A stretch of DNA of 64,000 nt from Zonotrichia leucophrys gambelii (taxonomy: Eukaryota; Chordata; Aves; Passeriformes; Passerellidae): NCBI RefSeq assembly GCF_028769735.1, contig NC_088175.1:5828001-5892000 (forward strand), given 5' to 3'. Positions 24,354 through 37,540 of the stretch are shown one piece after another (the first letter of the stretch is position 1; each line of letters opens with the position of its first letter). The notes beneath the pieces are model-generated. The model was not told where the DNA came from and did no database searches. It saw only the letters and a program-made list of their open reading frames with translations. Both the position numbers and the translations under genes were made by a program.

Positions 24354-27300
24354 CCGGTGGCAGATGTGATCAAAATACAAAACAAGCAACTGAAAACCCT
24401 GGAGTGGCATGTGCCTTGGAAAAGGGTGTGCAGGGTGGGGGAGTATCTTTTTGTTAGGATTTCCCTGTTACATAAGCCTTGTCCTGGAACAGGATGACTC
24501 CTTTTTTTACAGCTCTCCTAATACATCTTGGCAGAGATGCTGGGTTTTTTAAAGGCACAGATGAAAACTTCCTCGTCTTGTACACAAGACCAAAGAGAAG
24601 CCAGATACTGTTACAACTTCCCTAAACAAGGCTGCCAAGGATGTGCATGTGAACAAAATGTATTTTAAAATATGCATAAATAACAGTTGGCTTCCTTGTA
24701 AAGTTGTCTCTGTTCTCCTTGGAGGGGCCAAGGTGTTTGTTGTCAGGCAGAGAGAAATGGAGCACACGTGTTGCTGTGGCCAGAAATGTACCTGCCCTGG
24801 CCAGGCTGGCCCCTGCAGCCCCTCTGTGTGATTGCTGCAGGGTGAGGAGGTAGCACAGGGCAGGAGGGGCAGCCTGCTGTTCCCAGGGGATGTAAGGAGA
24901 TGTGACAATGGCCCAGGATCCTAGACCATGGCTTTTTCTATGGATTCTGGCCACTCCACTGCCACTCCCATAAGTGTGTGATGGCTCAGGTTCAGCTGAG
25001 AGCACCATGACTTGGTGTTCATTCTGGGTGCCAGAGGAGTAGCTTAGATATCCAAACTTTCCCCAGCTATCCCTTCTGAGATGATCCAAGGTAGAAACCA
25101 CATCCTCACATCAAAAAGCCCTTTAGGGGTAATGTCCTGCTTCCAACACTTTCTACCAAGCAAAGGGTACAGCTTCAGTTCCTTGCCCTGCAGCCTTTAC
25201 TCTTCAGCATTCTATGACTGTCCCTGTGTGCTCTGCAGGGAGCTGTGCTGGCTCCATCAGCCCTGCAGTGATAGTGATCTCCTAGGACACAGCACTGAGC
25301 CTTGGCTCTGTTCTTGGAAGTTGTCATTGAAACTGGAGGGTTTTGTTTCAAGGCTTAAATTCATAACCAGGGAGCTGTTTGCCACTTGAACTATTTCAGG
25401 ACTGCTGTTCACTCCAGGGTCATCAAGGAATTGGTGTGCTTAGGAGAGAAGAGCTATGGTCAAGGCACAAATTTCTTTATTCATTAATTAATTTTGGTTA
25501 AGGAACAAAAAAGCCACAGAATTAGGCACTGTAAGCTGTTCACGTTTCAGCAGAACAAAGTGGTATTTAATCTAAAATAATCTCCATACTGCGTGCACAG
25601 TAAAAGATAAGCCATGCTTCTGAAAATGGAGAAGAAACAGAAAGAAGATTGCTATTCTTAGCCTGATAGCACTGAAAATGTTTCCTAGAAGAGAAAATGT
25701 TCCTTTTTCCTAAGAAACGAAGCTGATAGCTCAAACCTATTACCATGGGAAATTCAAATCCCTTGCTGGAAAACATGGAAAAATTCTAACTGTTCTCTTC
25801 AGCCTTCTTTGTTTGTTATCAAAATACAGAAATCAGAGAATTAATCCTAATCTTCCAAACCTAGCCACTTAAAAAAAAAAATTATGTTGCTACACTCTTC
25901 ATTGTTGCTTCTGTAACAATGGTGTGGAAACATCTTTCCAAACAGACAAGTAGTAAAGGAGTCAGGTCCAACTTGCACATGGCAAAGTTTCCAAGGTGAG
26001 GTGGGGGAAGAGACAGAGCAGGGGGTGGGACAGAATGTTTATCAGCTCTGCTGACAAAGACATAACGAGATTCAGCAGTAGGGGGGAGTTGGTTGGTTGG
26101 TTGAACTGGAAAACGCTCCTGCTCCCAAGCTGTGAGGGCAATTACACCCTGGAACAGCACAACAGGCTGGGCAGGATATCCCACACCTTCAGATGAGCCC
26201 TTTGACAAAACACCAATGCAAAGGCTGTCCTGTGACTCCCTGGAGCCCTCCCACCACTCTGGTAATTAACTTCAACAAACAGAACTGATCCCCTCAGCCT
26301 GCTGGGATGGGTGCAGAGCCAGCTGCCTGCTGTGCCCTTCCTGTTATTCTGGGGCAGGATCACACCTGGGGCTGAGCCCACGCTGGGGGGGCTCTGCCCA
26401 GGGTCCCCACCAGCCCTGGCTGTGTGTGGCTCAGTGGGGTCTGTCATGCTTCATCTGGAGAGGAACTGGGGGCAAAACAACCAGTGAGCACATGGATCAC
26501 TCACCCAGCTGGGTCCAGGCTTGTTTTTCAGAGTCACAGCTTGCAAAAAAGGCTGGGGCTTTTTGGCATAGGAAACAGAAGTCTTTTGTTTATAGACCAA
26601 GCAATAGCAGCATCATCTTTCCTCAGACTGACCTACCAGCACATCTCTGTCTTCTGCCACCTTTAGGGCACAGTGGAGTGCAGGCTCCACAGCCCATTCA
26701 GTTTTCCATCTCTTGGAGAAGGCTACCAACAAAAATACCAAGAAGTGCCAGCTGCATCATCACTGACAAACTTAAAAAAGCAAACATGGGCAGTGATTAT
26801 GTCACTGCAGAAGAGAACTGTGGTGCTAGAGCCAGGAAGCTGCCACAAAGGTGTGAGAAAGAAGATTCACAAAGTCCTAACACCATGGGAGCGGAGGGGT
26901 AAGGAGATAAAAGCTTCTGTCTTACCTGCACATGTTAATGTTGTCACACATGGCAAATTACTCATCCATAGGAAATGCTTTCCAAAAGCAGGCAAGACAG
27001 TAGATAGAACCAGCATTCCTGAAAAGCTTGGTTAGAGTCAGTCCCCTAAAAAACTACCTTCTGCCAGGAGACAGTGATGAAATCTGATAAATATGTCCCA
27101 TGGGTTGCTCAAACACTTTCAAACCAAAATATTCAGATACTACCCACCTTGTGGTTTTATTTGCAGTGACAGTGAATGAAGCATTTTCATTCAGAAAGCA
27201 AAGGGAGGGAGGAAGTACTGAGTTAGTTTTGACTCTACAACTGACTCCTCTCTGCAGTTCTCAAAGTTTAGCCTGCCTAGAGTCTGCTGAAGGAGATGAA

Positions 27301-30034
27301 GTCTGCTGTAATTTTGGGTAACTTGTTTAAAAGATGGGTTTGTGCTCTTTAACAGCCTTCTTTCATCCTGGCACAGAGGCAAGGAAAGACAGAGACTAGA
27401 AAGGGGCCAGGGTGCCAGGTTTGTTTCCTAATTTCCTATTTGTCCTATGTCTGGTGTCCCAGCCATATGGGTTTTTGATTTGCAGTATAAGAAATCTACT
27501 GACATCAGCAGATCCTTGTGCATTGCATCATCCCATCCAAGCAAACAAGGCACTTGTGCCATGTGCTTAATATTTAAAGAGCACTGTAAATCCTTGCAAA
27601 CCAAGTTTCATAAGATTTAAGTTAATAACAGGACTTCCATCCCTGCCTGGTGTCAGCACATGTCTGAGGCTACATAACCATTAATTCCCAGGCTGGTTTC
27701 AGTGGTCTTTCCTCCTCCTCCTCAACCTGTAATGTGTGAAAAGGAGGTTCTGCTTATGACTTGCTCAGACCACATAAAATTGTCCTCTACTACCAGGAAT
27801 CTCCCCTGTGGTGCTGCAAGGCTGCTGCTTGCACTGATTTACTCCTGCCCTTCCCACCACACAGGAACAGGAGCACGTGGAGCACAAGAGTGGAAGGAGC
27901 TGAGCTCTCCCACAAAACCCAACTCAGCAGGAAACACAAATACAGTTTGCAAAAACATCAGAGATCGCTCCCTGCTGCTACAAGAAATGGAACCAAGTTC
28001 AGCTGGGGTACAAAGATTGCCCCCACTTGCCCTGATGACCTCTGAATTGACCAGTACCTGTTTACCCAGTGTTTTAGCTGATAAATGAAAAAAAATCACA
28101 TAAATCAACAAAGCTAATTTCAGAAGCCTCAAACAAAGAGAATCTCATCATGTTTAGGAATTACTGCTAAAGCCAGGAGAACCTGGTTATCTAATGACCC
28201 AGGCCAGCAGTTCTTCAGTTGAACTTATCACATCTGATTGATTTACAGTATCTGTTTTAAATCCAACTTTACTTTATTGATTTTTAAACTGCGGTGCATC
28301 CAAGGGTCTCTGAAGAACCTGTAGCTAAGTCAAACAAGGGTCCCATCCAGCAAACCTTGACTTCTCATCTCTCCCTAAACCCCAAAACATCCCCTGCCAT
28401 CAATTCTATAAGAAAAAATATTCTTTTCCTAATACAAATGTGAGAGTTGACCAAAATGGATCTGAATCAGCAAAGAGAAAGGCAGAGACAATTCAGAGAA
28501 GCAAGGAAGGCAGAGAGGGACTTGATCTGTCCCACACTTGAGCTTTCTGAGCAAGGTTTTAGCAAGTCTGAGCCAGTTATTCAGTATTCTGTGTGAGCTC
28601 CAGACCCTCCAGCCATTGTAAGGTTACATTCCCTGTACTGCCAATCTAATGGGAAGCAGAACAAATCAACACTTCTCCTTCAGGAAAGCAAATAAGGCCT
28701 GAAAAGCTCAATTCCCCAGTTCAGGAGCCATGGCAAGACACCTGCATGCCTGGGATGTGTGAGGTGACCATGGACCAGTCTCTCCTTCCCTGTGCTCCCC
28801 AGCTGAGGCAAACACAGGGGAAATGCATCCATGGACCTCAACAGGGAGATGAACAATTAATGCTGGACAAATCCTTCCCAGGAAAGGGGAAAGCAGTGGA
28901 AAGAGGCCAAGGAGAGAGAGACTTCCAGGCACAAAGGACGTGGCTCAGCCAGGACAGGGAGCAGCTTCCAGCACCTTCCCTGCACAGTGTGCTGAGTGCC
29001 ACAGCTGCTCTGCCCCAGTCTCATGGCTCTGAGGGCACATGGGCTGATGGGCTCTGCTCCCAGCAGTGGCCAGGCTGGCGACACAGACCTTGACTCTCTT
29101 TGGAAAACTGGGCAGCCCCATCTTCTCTCTCAGCCAGCAAAGCAATTTTGCCCAAAATCGTCCCTCTGCTCCTTTGTTCCAGTCCCAGTGGTAATTACTG
29201 TTTTGATGTAAGGGGTGGTTTTTGTCATCATGCTCTTAATATTCAGGCTTCATTTTATAATCATTAGGGGTTTTTCTTTTTAGTTGTGCAAGTAAATAGT
29301 AGTAAACACATACTCCATCACACTCCTATTTTTAATGTGATGTCATTTTCCTGACAATGTTTGAGGCAGCATTTTAGAGCAAAGGCTAAAAGGATAAGTA
29401 ATTTCTAACTCACAGTAAGAGAGAGAATGGAATCCCTTGAGGAGCTCAGTTTCTGAACATGCTTTCCTCAAAACCATCTGCTAGTGCTCTCCTGCTCTCT
29501 CCCACTGCTGCAATAGGGAGAGCTATTGATGGTTAGTGACTCAAAGGGACAAGGCAGAGGGATGCAGACTCTCTGATTTCAGTCCCTTGCTAATGCCATG
29601 CTCTCTCAGGGCTGTGGCCAAAGGCAGGCTGAATAAAATTCCCAAACTGGTAAAGAACAATCTGAACAATGCCTTGTCCACTTTTTCTGTGAGGAGAGGG
29701 GCACATCACTTCTGGTAATATCTGCAGGCTCTCCCAGCAGGAGCAGGACTGGGACCTTAAGGGCCCCAGAAATCAGGAAAACTGCTGGAAGCATGGTAGG
29801 GCCAGAGAACCATGGCAGAGCTCTCAGTGCTTTGGGAAAAACACTCTCTTGCCACTGGGAAGAACGTGGCACTCCCTTGGGTTTGCCTGCTCGTTCAGAT
29901 GCCCAAGGTTTGAGTCAGCTTTGCTGCTGCCTCATTTTCCCCACCAACATCTGTGGTTAGACCACAAATGCCCTGGCAGAAAAACACCTTCTGAGACAGC
30001 CCTGAGCTAAGAGCTGCTGGGAGAGCAGAGCAGG

Positions 30035-30053
30035 TGAGTCACTCACTGAGTCA
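30035..30053. promoter_or_regulatory. Two AP-1 sites in tandem
   Basis: TGAGTCA occurs at 30035-30041 and again at 30047-30053, 12 bp apart, in TGAGTCACTCACTGAGTCA, followed by CTCAGCA. Each is a perfect AP-1 (TRE) site, and the last one plus its flank partly resembles a Maf element. The site lies in intergenic DNA about 6 kb past the end of ANKRD9; no target is evident. Confidence 0.35.
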
Positions 30054-32929
30054 CTCAGCAGGTAGAATATTTTGAAGGATAAAACCAGGCAATTTCCTTC
30101 AAAGTGAAATGCCAGCTACCCATCACCCAGGCTGCCTTCGCTGTGGAGAACATCAGGTGAGGTGTTGGAGCTCTGTACAACACCCTGGCCAGAGACAAGC
30201 AATTCACATCCACCATCATCCTCCCAACCTTCATGACAGGTCAGCTAGCTACCATGCCATCAGCCAGGGCTGTGGTATCAAGCTCTAGGTGAAAGACTCA
30301 AGGTGTAATTCCTCATAATCCTTTGCTCCAGTCAGTCTGGTCTCCATGAGACCATAATTCTTCCTGAGAGTCTCCACCCCAGACTGGGTGTGCAGAGAGA
30401 GGCACTCCACCCTCCACTCTTTCTGTCAGCAATAAACTCCTCCCTCCAGCACAGCCTGTCCCCACACTCCTGTCTGCCACTGAGCCCTCCCAGCACTTCC
30501 AGCTGCTCTCAGGATGCACAGGAAGCTCACTACCAGCATGGCAATGGGCAAAGAGCATCCAAGCTGTCCTGCACTGTTCAGGACACTGGGTGAGCCCCAG
30601 CTCCCCAGTGAGGTCAGGCCCCTGTGGAAGCACAGAGCAGGAGGCACCTGGGGCTTTGGGAACGCAGCACTGGGGCCAAGTACCACAACACTGCACCATG
30701 AATGCAGTGAGAACCTGGGTCCCTTTGGTCCCACATGGCACCAGCTGTGCTTACACATAGGTTTGGAAATGCCTGTGGTACTGAGCCCCTGCCCACACGA
30801 TGAGAGCCAGCCCACAGCACATCTCCTTTTGCCAGTTCAGAGAGATATAGAGCAGTTAAATTCCAGCTTCTGAGGTCAAACTTTTCCAGAGTAACATCAG
30901 CAAACATTCTTATCAGTAATATCTGCAAATATTCTTATCACCAGAGGTCTCTGGCTCAGTACTGCCTTTAACTCTTTAACTCCTGAAGTCTCCCAGGCCC
31001 CCACAACACAAGGCAGACAACAGCAGACCTTGCCCTGCAGCAGGCAGCTGCAAACAGCATTTTTGCTGGTACCAGCCCAGGGCTGTCAGGCAGGTGCTTC
31101 TGCTGCACAGCTGAGCCCCTTGGGGCTAAAGAAGAACCACAATGCTCTGCTCTAACAGCACCACTCTCATGTGTTCCCATCCTCTTTCCACTTCAGCTGA
31201 ATGATGGGGGAGGAAAAATGGGGAACAAATTGCTAGCCCTGACAGTGAGGGAGTAATTTTCCAAGCTAGAGCCAAACAGAAGAGGGAAGAACTGACACAG
31301 AGCTTGGCTCTGCCCACCTCCAGCTCAGAAAGAAAAGCTCTGCTGAGCAAATGCTGTGCCTTTCAGAGGGTGCTAAGCAGCACTGAGTGCTCACTCTGGG
31401 AGGTAATAAGTCCCAGCTGGTAGACTGGATCTGCATCTATTCACCTTTTCAGCATTTGCAGTTCATGCATGGGAAGTGGCACTGTGCTGTACCAAACCAA
31501 GGACACAGAGCTGAGAGGGTATTCGGAAGTCTTTTGTTCCAGAATCAAAAGAAGCCTTTCCTGCCTCCTACTTGGGATTTGATGCTTTAGAAACTGGTTG
31601 CTCAGATACCAAACAAATCTTGTGTAGATTCCCTATTAAAACAAAAGCATAGAAATTTATGTAACCAAATCCCTCCTTTGGACTGTGACCTTACCAGCCC
31701 CTATTTATTAATTAGACTACACTGAAGCTTTACTCAGATCCAAACCTGACACAGGTGCAGCTCACTCTACAGGACACACCCTTGCTGATGGGACACATAC
31801 CAAACATGCTGTTTCAATCCCATGTTGACCACAGGTGACCTTGACATTAAATTCAGTGTGGCAGAAAGAGATGTCCTACTTCTCTCTGTTAGCTGCTGTC
31901 TGTGAAGAAAAAAGCAAGTTTGGCTATCCAAGCCAATGAATTTCAGCTCAGCTGCAGAAGGGCTGCACCCTCTGTGACAGCAAGTCTTGAGCTTCGACCC
32001 TGAAGAAAACCCATGTCCTTTGTGGTATCAAAACATGAAACTAGCACAGAGCTCCTGGCATTTCCACCTGCCTTCCCAGCTCCCAAGCCTCTGCAACAGA
32101 GCTCTTTATGGGTTAATGGGAAAACACAGCTCTCCTGGTCTGTGGCTCACTTTCCTGTTGCTGTAGGATGCATCATGCTACTCTCAAGCCCACACCCTCA
32201 GTGTGAGCTCCATGCCTGACATCCTGCTGAGCTGGGTAGTGAGGCTCACGTCACTCACCTCACTCTGGCTTGCTCCTTTCTGAGCAGCCTCTGGGAACTG
32301 CCTGACCTGTCAGTCTGTCAGCAGCAAGCCTTCAATTCCTCTTTCCTGTCTGCCTGCTCTCCTCCTCAATCTGCCTTTAGGTGAAGGTAAGTGTATTGCT
32401 GATTTACCACAATAAATACATGAGATGGCTGGGTTTGGGGAAAATGACCAGGTAATAAATAAAAGGGACAGCTCAGGCCTGCTGAAGTCAAAGACTGACA
32501 CTACACATGAGCACCCACTTGTGGAGGCATCACCTCTGTGGAGAAAGACTATTGGAACCAGCACCTAGAGCTTAATAAAAATATATTTACTACACAATCT
32601 AACCATTTTTCTTTTACAAGTCCCCCATATTGTTGTAATGTCAAATCATCAGCGGTCAAAGGAATCTTTCTTATTTTTGTTGATGACATATTGATTCTGA
32701 AAATAAAAAGACCAACTCAACCCCCAGATATGTTACATCTCTTACAGGTGATGTCACATGTTATGAGCCTGCTGGTGGCATTGCTTTTTTGCCTCTTCTA
32801 CAATAAAAAACACTTTCACACAGGCCATCAATAAGCCCTGAATGTTCTCATGGATAAGAGAAGTGCTGGAGGACTGATGTGCAAAACTGCTGTGTGTTCA
32901 CAGCACCAAGTGACTGTACAAGCCACTCA

Positions 32930-33000
32930 TTGATGAGTTGGACTCAGTGATCCTTGTGGGTCTCTTCCAACTCATAATATTCTGTGATTCTGTGAAAATT
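32930..33000 (+). mobile_element. CR1 LINE 3' terminus
   Basis: GAGTTGGACTCAGTGATCC, TTGTGGGTCTCTTCCAACTC and then ATTCTGTGATTCTGTGA form the typical end of a CR1 element in plus orientation, including two copies of the terminal 8-bp ATTCTGTG repeat. Up to about 90 bases before 32930 may also belong to it but are too diverged to call. Confidence 0.85.
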
Positions 33001-36000
33001 ACATCAAGGAAGATGCACTCATCCTTCACCTTCAGAATTCCTGACTTTCTGCTAACATCATTCAGATCTAGCAAGCAGAACATGAGGGACATAAAAGTAC
33101 TTCAAGAAGTGAAAACAAGGTGATACCACCTACATAAAATAATCAAGCAAAGCAACAGAGCATTAAATGGCTCTGACAGATAGATGTTCTTATTCTTTTA
33201 TATAATTACAGAGTTTGGTCCCTTTGTCCAATGTTAAATGCTTTATGGAATGGAACTGCAACCATTTCCTGACAACAGCACAACCTAATAAGTCTTATGA
33301 TAAGGAAATGCTTCCTGACATTAAGCCTGTTTTTTCTTTCCTCATTCATCTTCCACAGGTCAGAATTACTCTCTTCAACATTCCCTGAAATCATCATTTT
33401 ACTTCTACTCACCCTAGCAACCACAGATTAAGGCAGGTGTTCTTTCAAGGCTCTTCCACTCCCATCCCTGCCCCCCTTCCCAAGGAGGAGCATTATCTCT
33501 GCTCATACTGGTTTGTCAGAATGTCCTTTCTGAAATCCAGGTGTTTCCAGCTGTTTGCAGTAACCTTGATGTGAACACATCAATATCAGAGGGAAACAAA
33601 GTCACTTTAGCACTGTGCAATGCAATGCAAAAGACTTCCCCCCAAACCAGGAACAAAGCTGCAAATATTACCCAAAACTACTACCACAGGCTTCCTGTGA
33701 CTTGGCTATCTTTTGAAAAGATTTGCTCCTATTTCCCAACCAGTGGCATCAAATGGCTTCCAAAGATGTTCCTTTTCTGTGTGGACTACAGCAGAGGCAT
33801 TGGGATAAAGAGAGGGGAAAAAAATGGTTCCTTCCCCAAGTGTCATCCGTATTAAAATTTTACGAGTCACTGCCAAAGAAGAAAGACTATCACATTATAG
33901 AAAGAAAATTCACTTGTTTTGCAAAATCACTTGCTTAGGATAGCTTCCAAAAACATCTTACTTGGCTGAACACAAGCAGAGTTGCCTCCAGAGATGTTAT
34001 ATGGCAAAGCCTTATAGGCAAAGCCTACTAATAATATTCTTGAAGCCTTTCCAGGGTCCATTGTAGTGAAAGCTTTGCCATGAATAAGGACTAAATATGA
34101 AAGACAAGCATTCCAGTATTCCCTACTTGCCTGGCTGTGCTTTCACAAAATACTTTTTTTCAAAATAGTAAAAAAAAAGGTTTTGTTTTTCCCCTAGTCA
34201 GCGTGGGTTATAACTGTGGCCAGTATTTCCTGGGCTTTACATGAGAACTGAATTCAGATAATCTTAATTGGGAAAACAGCTGAATATAAGTCAAGAGATC
34301 AATAATATCAGTGCTAATAAAAATAAACTCAGATTTCTTTTATTTTTTGGGGAGAAAGCAATGTTCATATTCCCACTAGAGCAGTGTTTCTGGAGCAGAG
34401 ATTCTCCAAGATGCTTCATCAGGCACTGCCAAGTGGATGGACCACATTTGTTTACAGAAGCATACAACTTCTGTGGTGCTTTCTATTAAAAACTAGATGG
34501 AAAAAGTGCAGGAAAATCTACAAGGAAGTTTAAGTGGTGACCCAGGTCAACTCACTCAAGAATTTGGGAATAGCTATTTTAAATCTACTCACTCTGAACA
34601 AGCTGTACTTGTAAAACTGAGAGTAACAAAAAGTGAGAATCTTGACTGCAAAATGCAAACAGGGCAAGAATTTGCAAATCATCTGGGTGAGAGGCCTAAT
34701 TGTTGAGTCCATTAGACACTGAATTTTAAAAGTACCCATCTCAAGGTCAGAGATGGGTGCTTGTGGAAAATCACTGTCACTCAATGTCCTAAAATAATCA
34801 TAGACGGTAGATACAATACAGGCTGTGCTGCTCCCCTCAACATTTAGCTTTTGAAATTAAAAACTGCATGAAATTTGGTGAAATCCACCCTGAGAGAGCA
34901 TGAACAAAGTTGTATTTGTAATAACAACTTATCAGAGATGCAATTTGTGTCTCTTGTGCTGATTTGTCCCACTCTGGCTGACTTTGGGAGCTCTAGCAGG
35001 GAACGCTAGACTTAAAGCAAGAATCCTTAGAGACAGACCTAAAAAACCACCCATTTGTCCAGATCTGCAAAAGATTCCTCTTATCCCCCACAGAGGCTGG
35101 CAAAACTCACCAGGGAGGGAATCCTGTGTAGGTGATGAGCCTGCCCATGCTGCCCTGAACAAATGTGCTGAGGGAAACTCTGAAGTCTGAGCTCTTGGCT
35201 GTACAGTTCTGCAGAAACATTGTTATTCTTAAGGTCCCTGAAGCTGACAGCAAGATAGATGCCAACCTGCTTCTAAAAGTGGCTCTGAGAAATCACTGGC
35301 TGCATGATTGTGACACTCAGGGATTGAATGAAGCATGGCCTTTTAAGTGAAAGATGAGCTCACCTTGCTTGGTATGCTTTGAAAACTCATCTGGGAAAAT
35401 ATGGCATCTTTCACCCATTTAAGAAAAAAACCCAAACATCTGTTCCCTTCCACCTCAAAAGTCTTCTATTAAAATCAGGTTTAAGAAGTCCCTACACTGT
35501 AAGCAGCCAGTGGTGAAAAACATATTGCAGAGGACTAAGGACAAGGTTAAAGCTGACACAAAACCCAAGCTGGTTTAAACTCTGTGTTTTTATTAAAATT
35601 GAAGCTAAAGTAGGAGGAGCTGCTTCACTACATCCCTGGACCTCAGCTCCCACCCTACAGCAATTAGAAATGGCAAGATGGGAAGGAAAGAAGGTGCCAT
35701 ACACAACCCTGTTTACTTCAAAGGATTGGCTCTATATGGGCATCATGTAGACACATGAAAGGACAGGAGAAAGATCTCCCCACTAAGCAGAGAACAGCAT
35801 GAAAAGCCATCAGCAGGCCTTAAAAGCAGGGAGATTCAGCTCCCCAGTGCATCCATTCCAAGCAGAGACAAACATGAGTAGAGACAAACACAAGTTTCAG
35901 ATTTTTTTTGTTGCTGTTTTAAACATGCCCCATGTTGGCAGTATTTTAAGTAACCAGCTAATGAGACCTGAAGCCCAACAGATCTCCTACACAGGTACCT

Positions 36001-36631
36001 ATGGCATCAGTGTTAATATTTAACAAGGTCAGCATTATTATTACAGCAATTACAAAGAGAACCAACAGTGCTAAACATGTTATTGCTAAGTGTTACACTG
36101 ATCATTTACCACGCTCTCCTTAACTTAAAAGGTCTGACTTTCCCCACAGCACCATGGAACAAAGTGCAGGTCCATTGCTTCACATGTTTTTGTCCCCAAT
36201 TTGGAGTGCTGGGTGTGGCTCACAGAGGGAACAGACCCTCGACCATCTGTTGAGGCGCAAAACGGATTTAGCAAGACAAGCGTGGGAGCTGAGCAAGTAA
36301 AATCTCAGTCATTCTAGCAATTACCCTCCTTACTTAGCACTTCCCATGATCAGCTGGCTGGTCTGTTCCCTAGAACAACCAGGGATTGTGGGGTTTCTTG
36401 CTGGCAGTTGCAGTTTTTCCCCTGCAGCTCAGGCAAATTCATTCTCTGTGGTACATCCCCCTGCTCTGCAGCGAGGCACACGTGCCAGGAATTCTGCTGG
36501 GGGCTTCCCTGGAACTTTCCTCCCAGCCTTATATTTTTTTTTTCTGGGAGAGATCTAGTTAGCTTGATCTTTCATCTGACCCAACAGAGCTTAGCTAAAT
36601 TCATCCAGCCCACATTTAGGGAAAAATACAG

Positions 36632-36705
36632 CAGCATGGAGTCATCTGTTGAGTATTCTCATGACTCCTCAGCAAGGAGTCATCTGTTGAGAATTCTCAT
36701 TTCAT
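36632..36705. repeat. 38-bp tandem duplication next to the ERV
   Basis: AGGGAGTCATCTG-like units are repeated once: GGAGTCATCTGTTGAG at 36638 and again at 36676, followed in each case by TATTCTCAT or AATTCTCAT. The two copies differ at a few bases. The duplication ends about 130 bp from the left end of the ERV. Confidence 0.7.
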
Positions 36706-36832
36706 GCTTCAAGAGATGTTAACACCTGTGTCACTTCTCCATCCCATACACAAGGTACCTCTGCACACCCTTAACATCAGAGAGCTCTCAGCAAAGGCTC
36801 CCACACTGATTAGACAGCAGGTCCACTGAATA

Positions 36833-36836
36833 CAGA
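36833..36836. repeat. Target-site duplication, left copy
   Basis: CAGA directly precedes the left LTR and is repeated directly after the right LTR at 43148-43151. A 4-bp duplication is normal for gammaretroviruses. Confidence 0.75.
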
Positions 36837-37505
36837 TAAAATAAACATGGGCCAGGAGACTTCTTCTCCTTTATAATGCCTTTATTAAAAGTGATCAGCT
36901 CAGGATTGGGCAGCTCGGCAGGGCTGCAGTCCCCGTCGCATCTCCCAGGGCGACTCAGAGGAGGAGGATATGCGCAGCTCCGTCCACTAGGGGCAGAGCC
37001 GGGGGATCCAGTCCTCGTGGGAGCTTTAGGGCGTGAGGTCCCCGTCAGATGTTGATCCTGTGAGCTTCCCAGGTGGCTAGTCCCGGCGTTGGAACCACTC
37101 CCTGCTCAGGGCGAGAGGGGCTCTGCATCTCTGCAGGCTCAGCCATCGGCTCCTCATGTCCAGACATCATTTTAGTCTCTCAATTCTTGGGTGGCTCGTT
37201 GTTTTTGGGGTTTTTTCCGTGGGTTTGGAGTCGGGGTCCCACAAAGCATGCTGGTCTTGGAGTCACTTTGCATAAACCCCCCCACCCTCTCAGGTGTCTT
37301 CCCTATGTTGTAAGAGAGCACAGCCTCGGGGAAGGGTCCACCGCACCTAGCCAGGCTTTTTTACTAATACAAAAGAAGAGATAAGCCTCAACGACCCGGT
37401 ATTACTATAACAAAGCACTAAGTATCCTGGCAGAGACCGACCCAACAGGAGTCCCTGCAACTCCCTCCCACAAAAAAAACATTAACTGAATTTTTGTTCA
37501 TAACA
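36837..37505 (-). repeat. 3' LTR of the ERV
   Basis: This 669-bp LTR lies next to the polypurine tract, so it is the 3' LTR. On the minus strand it begins TGTTATGAAC and should end TTTCA, but the last two bases read TA instead of the CA seen in the other LTR, a change in the integration terminus. AATAAA (minus strand) is at 36881-36886 near its end, as expected for the R region. It differs from the 5' LTR at only five places. Confidence 0.93.
36881..36886 (-). terminator. Polyadenylation signal in the 3' LTR
   Basis: AATAAA on the minus strand within TTTTAATAAAGGC marks the likely 3' end of proviral transcripts. The same signal occurs in the 5' LTR at 42525-42530. Confidence 0.7.
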
Positions 37506-37506
37506 G

Positions 37507-37524
37507 TCCCCCCTCTTTTTCTTT
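37507..37524 (-). promoter_or_regulatory. Polypurine tract of the ERV
   Basis: On the minus strand AAAGAAAAAGAGGGGGGA lies one base upstream of the 3' LTR start TGTTATG. This is the position and composition of the plus-strand primer for reverse transcription. Confidence 0.9.
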
Positions 37525-37540
37525 GATCGAGCTTAAATTC

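Larger units (their letters stand above)
24083..24370 (+). other. ANKRD9: ANKRD9 3' untranslated region
   Basis: The coding region is followed by about 290 bases of AT-rich 3' UTR leading to AATAAA at 24348. It contains long A/T stretches (about 24200-24250) and a Pumilio-type site. There is no sign of further introns. The true cleavage point is unknown and is placed here about 20 bases past the signal. Confidence 0.75.
24371..36832. other. Intergenic DNA between ANKRD9 and the ERV
   Basis: No protein-coding exon or RNA gene was recognised. One CR1 3' end (about 32930), a paired AP-1 motif (30035-30053), a short GGTT run near 26093 and a 38-bp tandem duplication (36632-36705) are listed separately or noted here. 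Open frames of up to about 160 codons (for example 26426-26902, and 24622-25101 on the minus strand) have no family features and are taken as chance. Confidence 0.65.
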
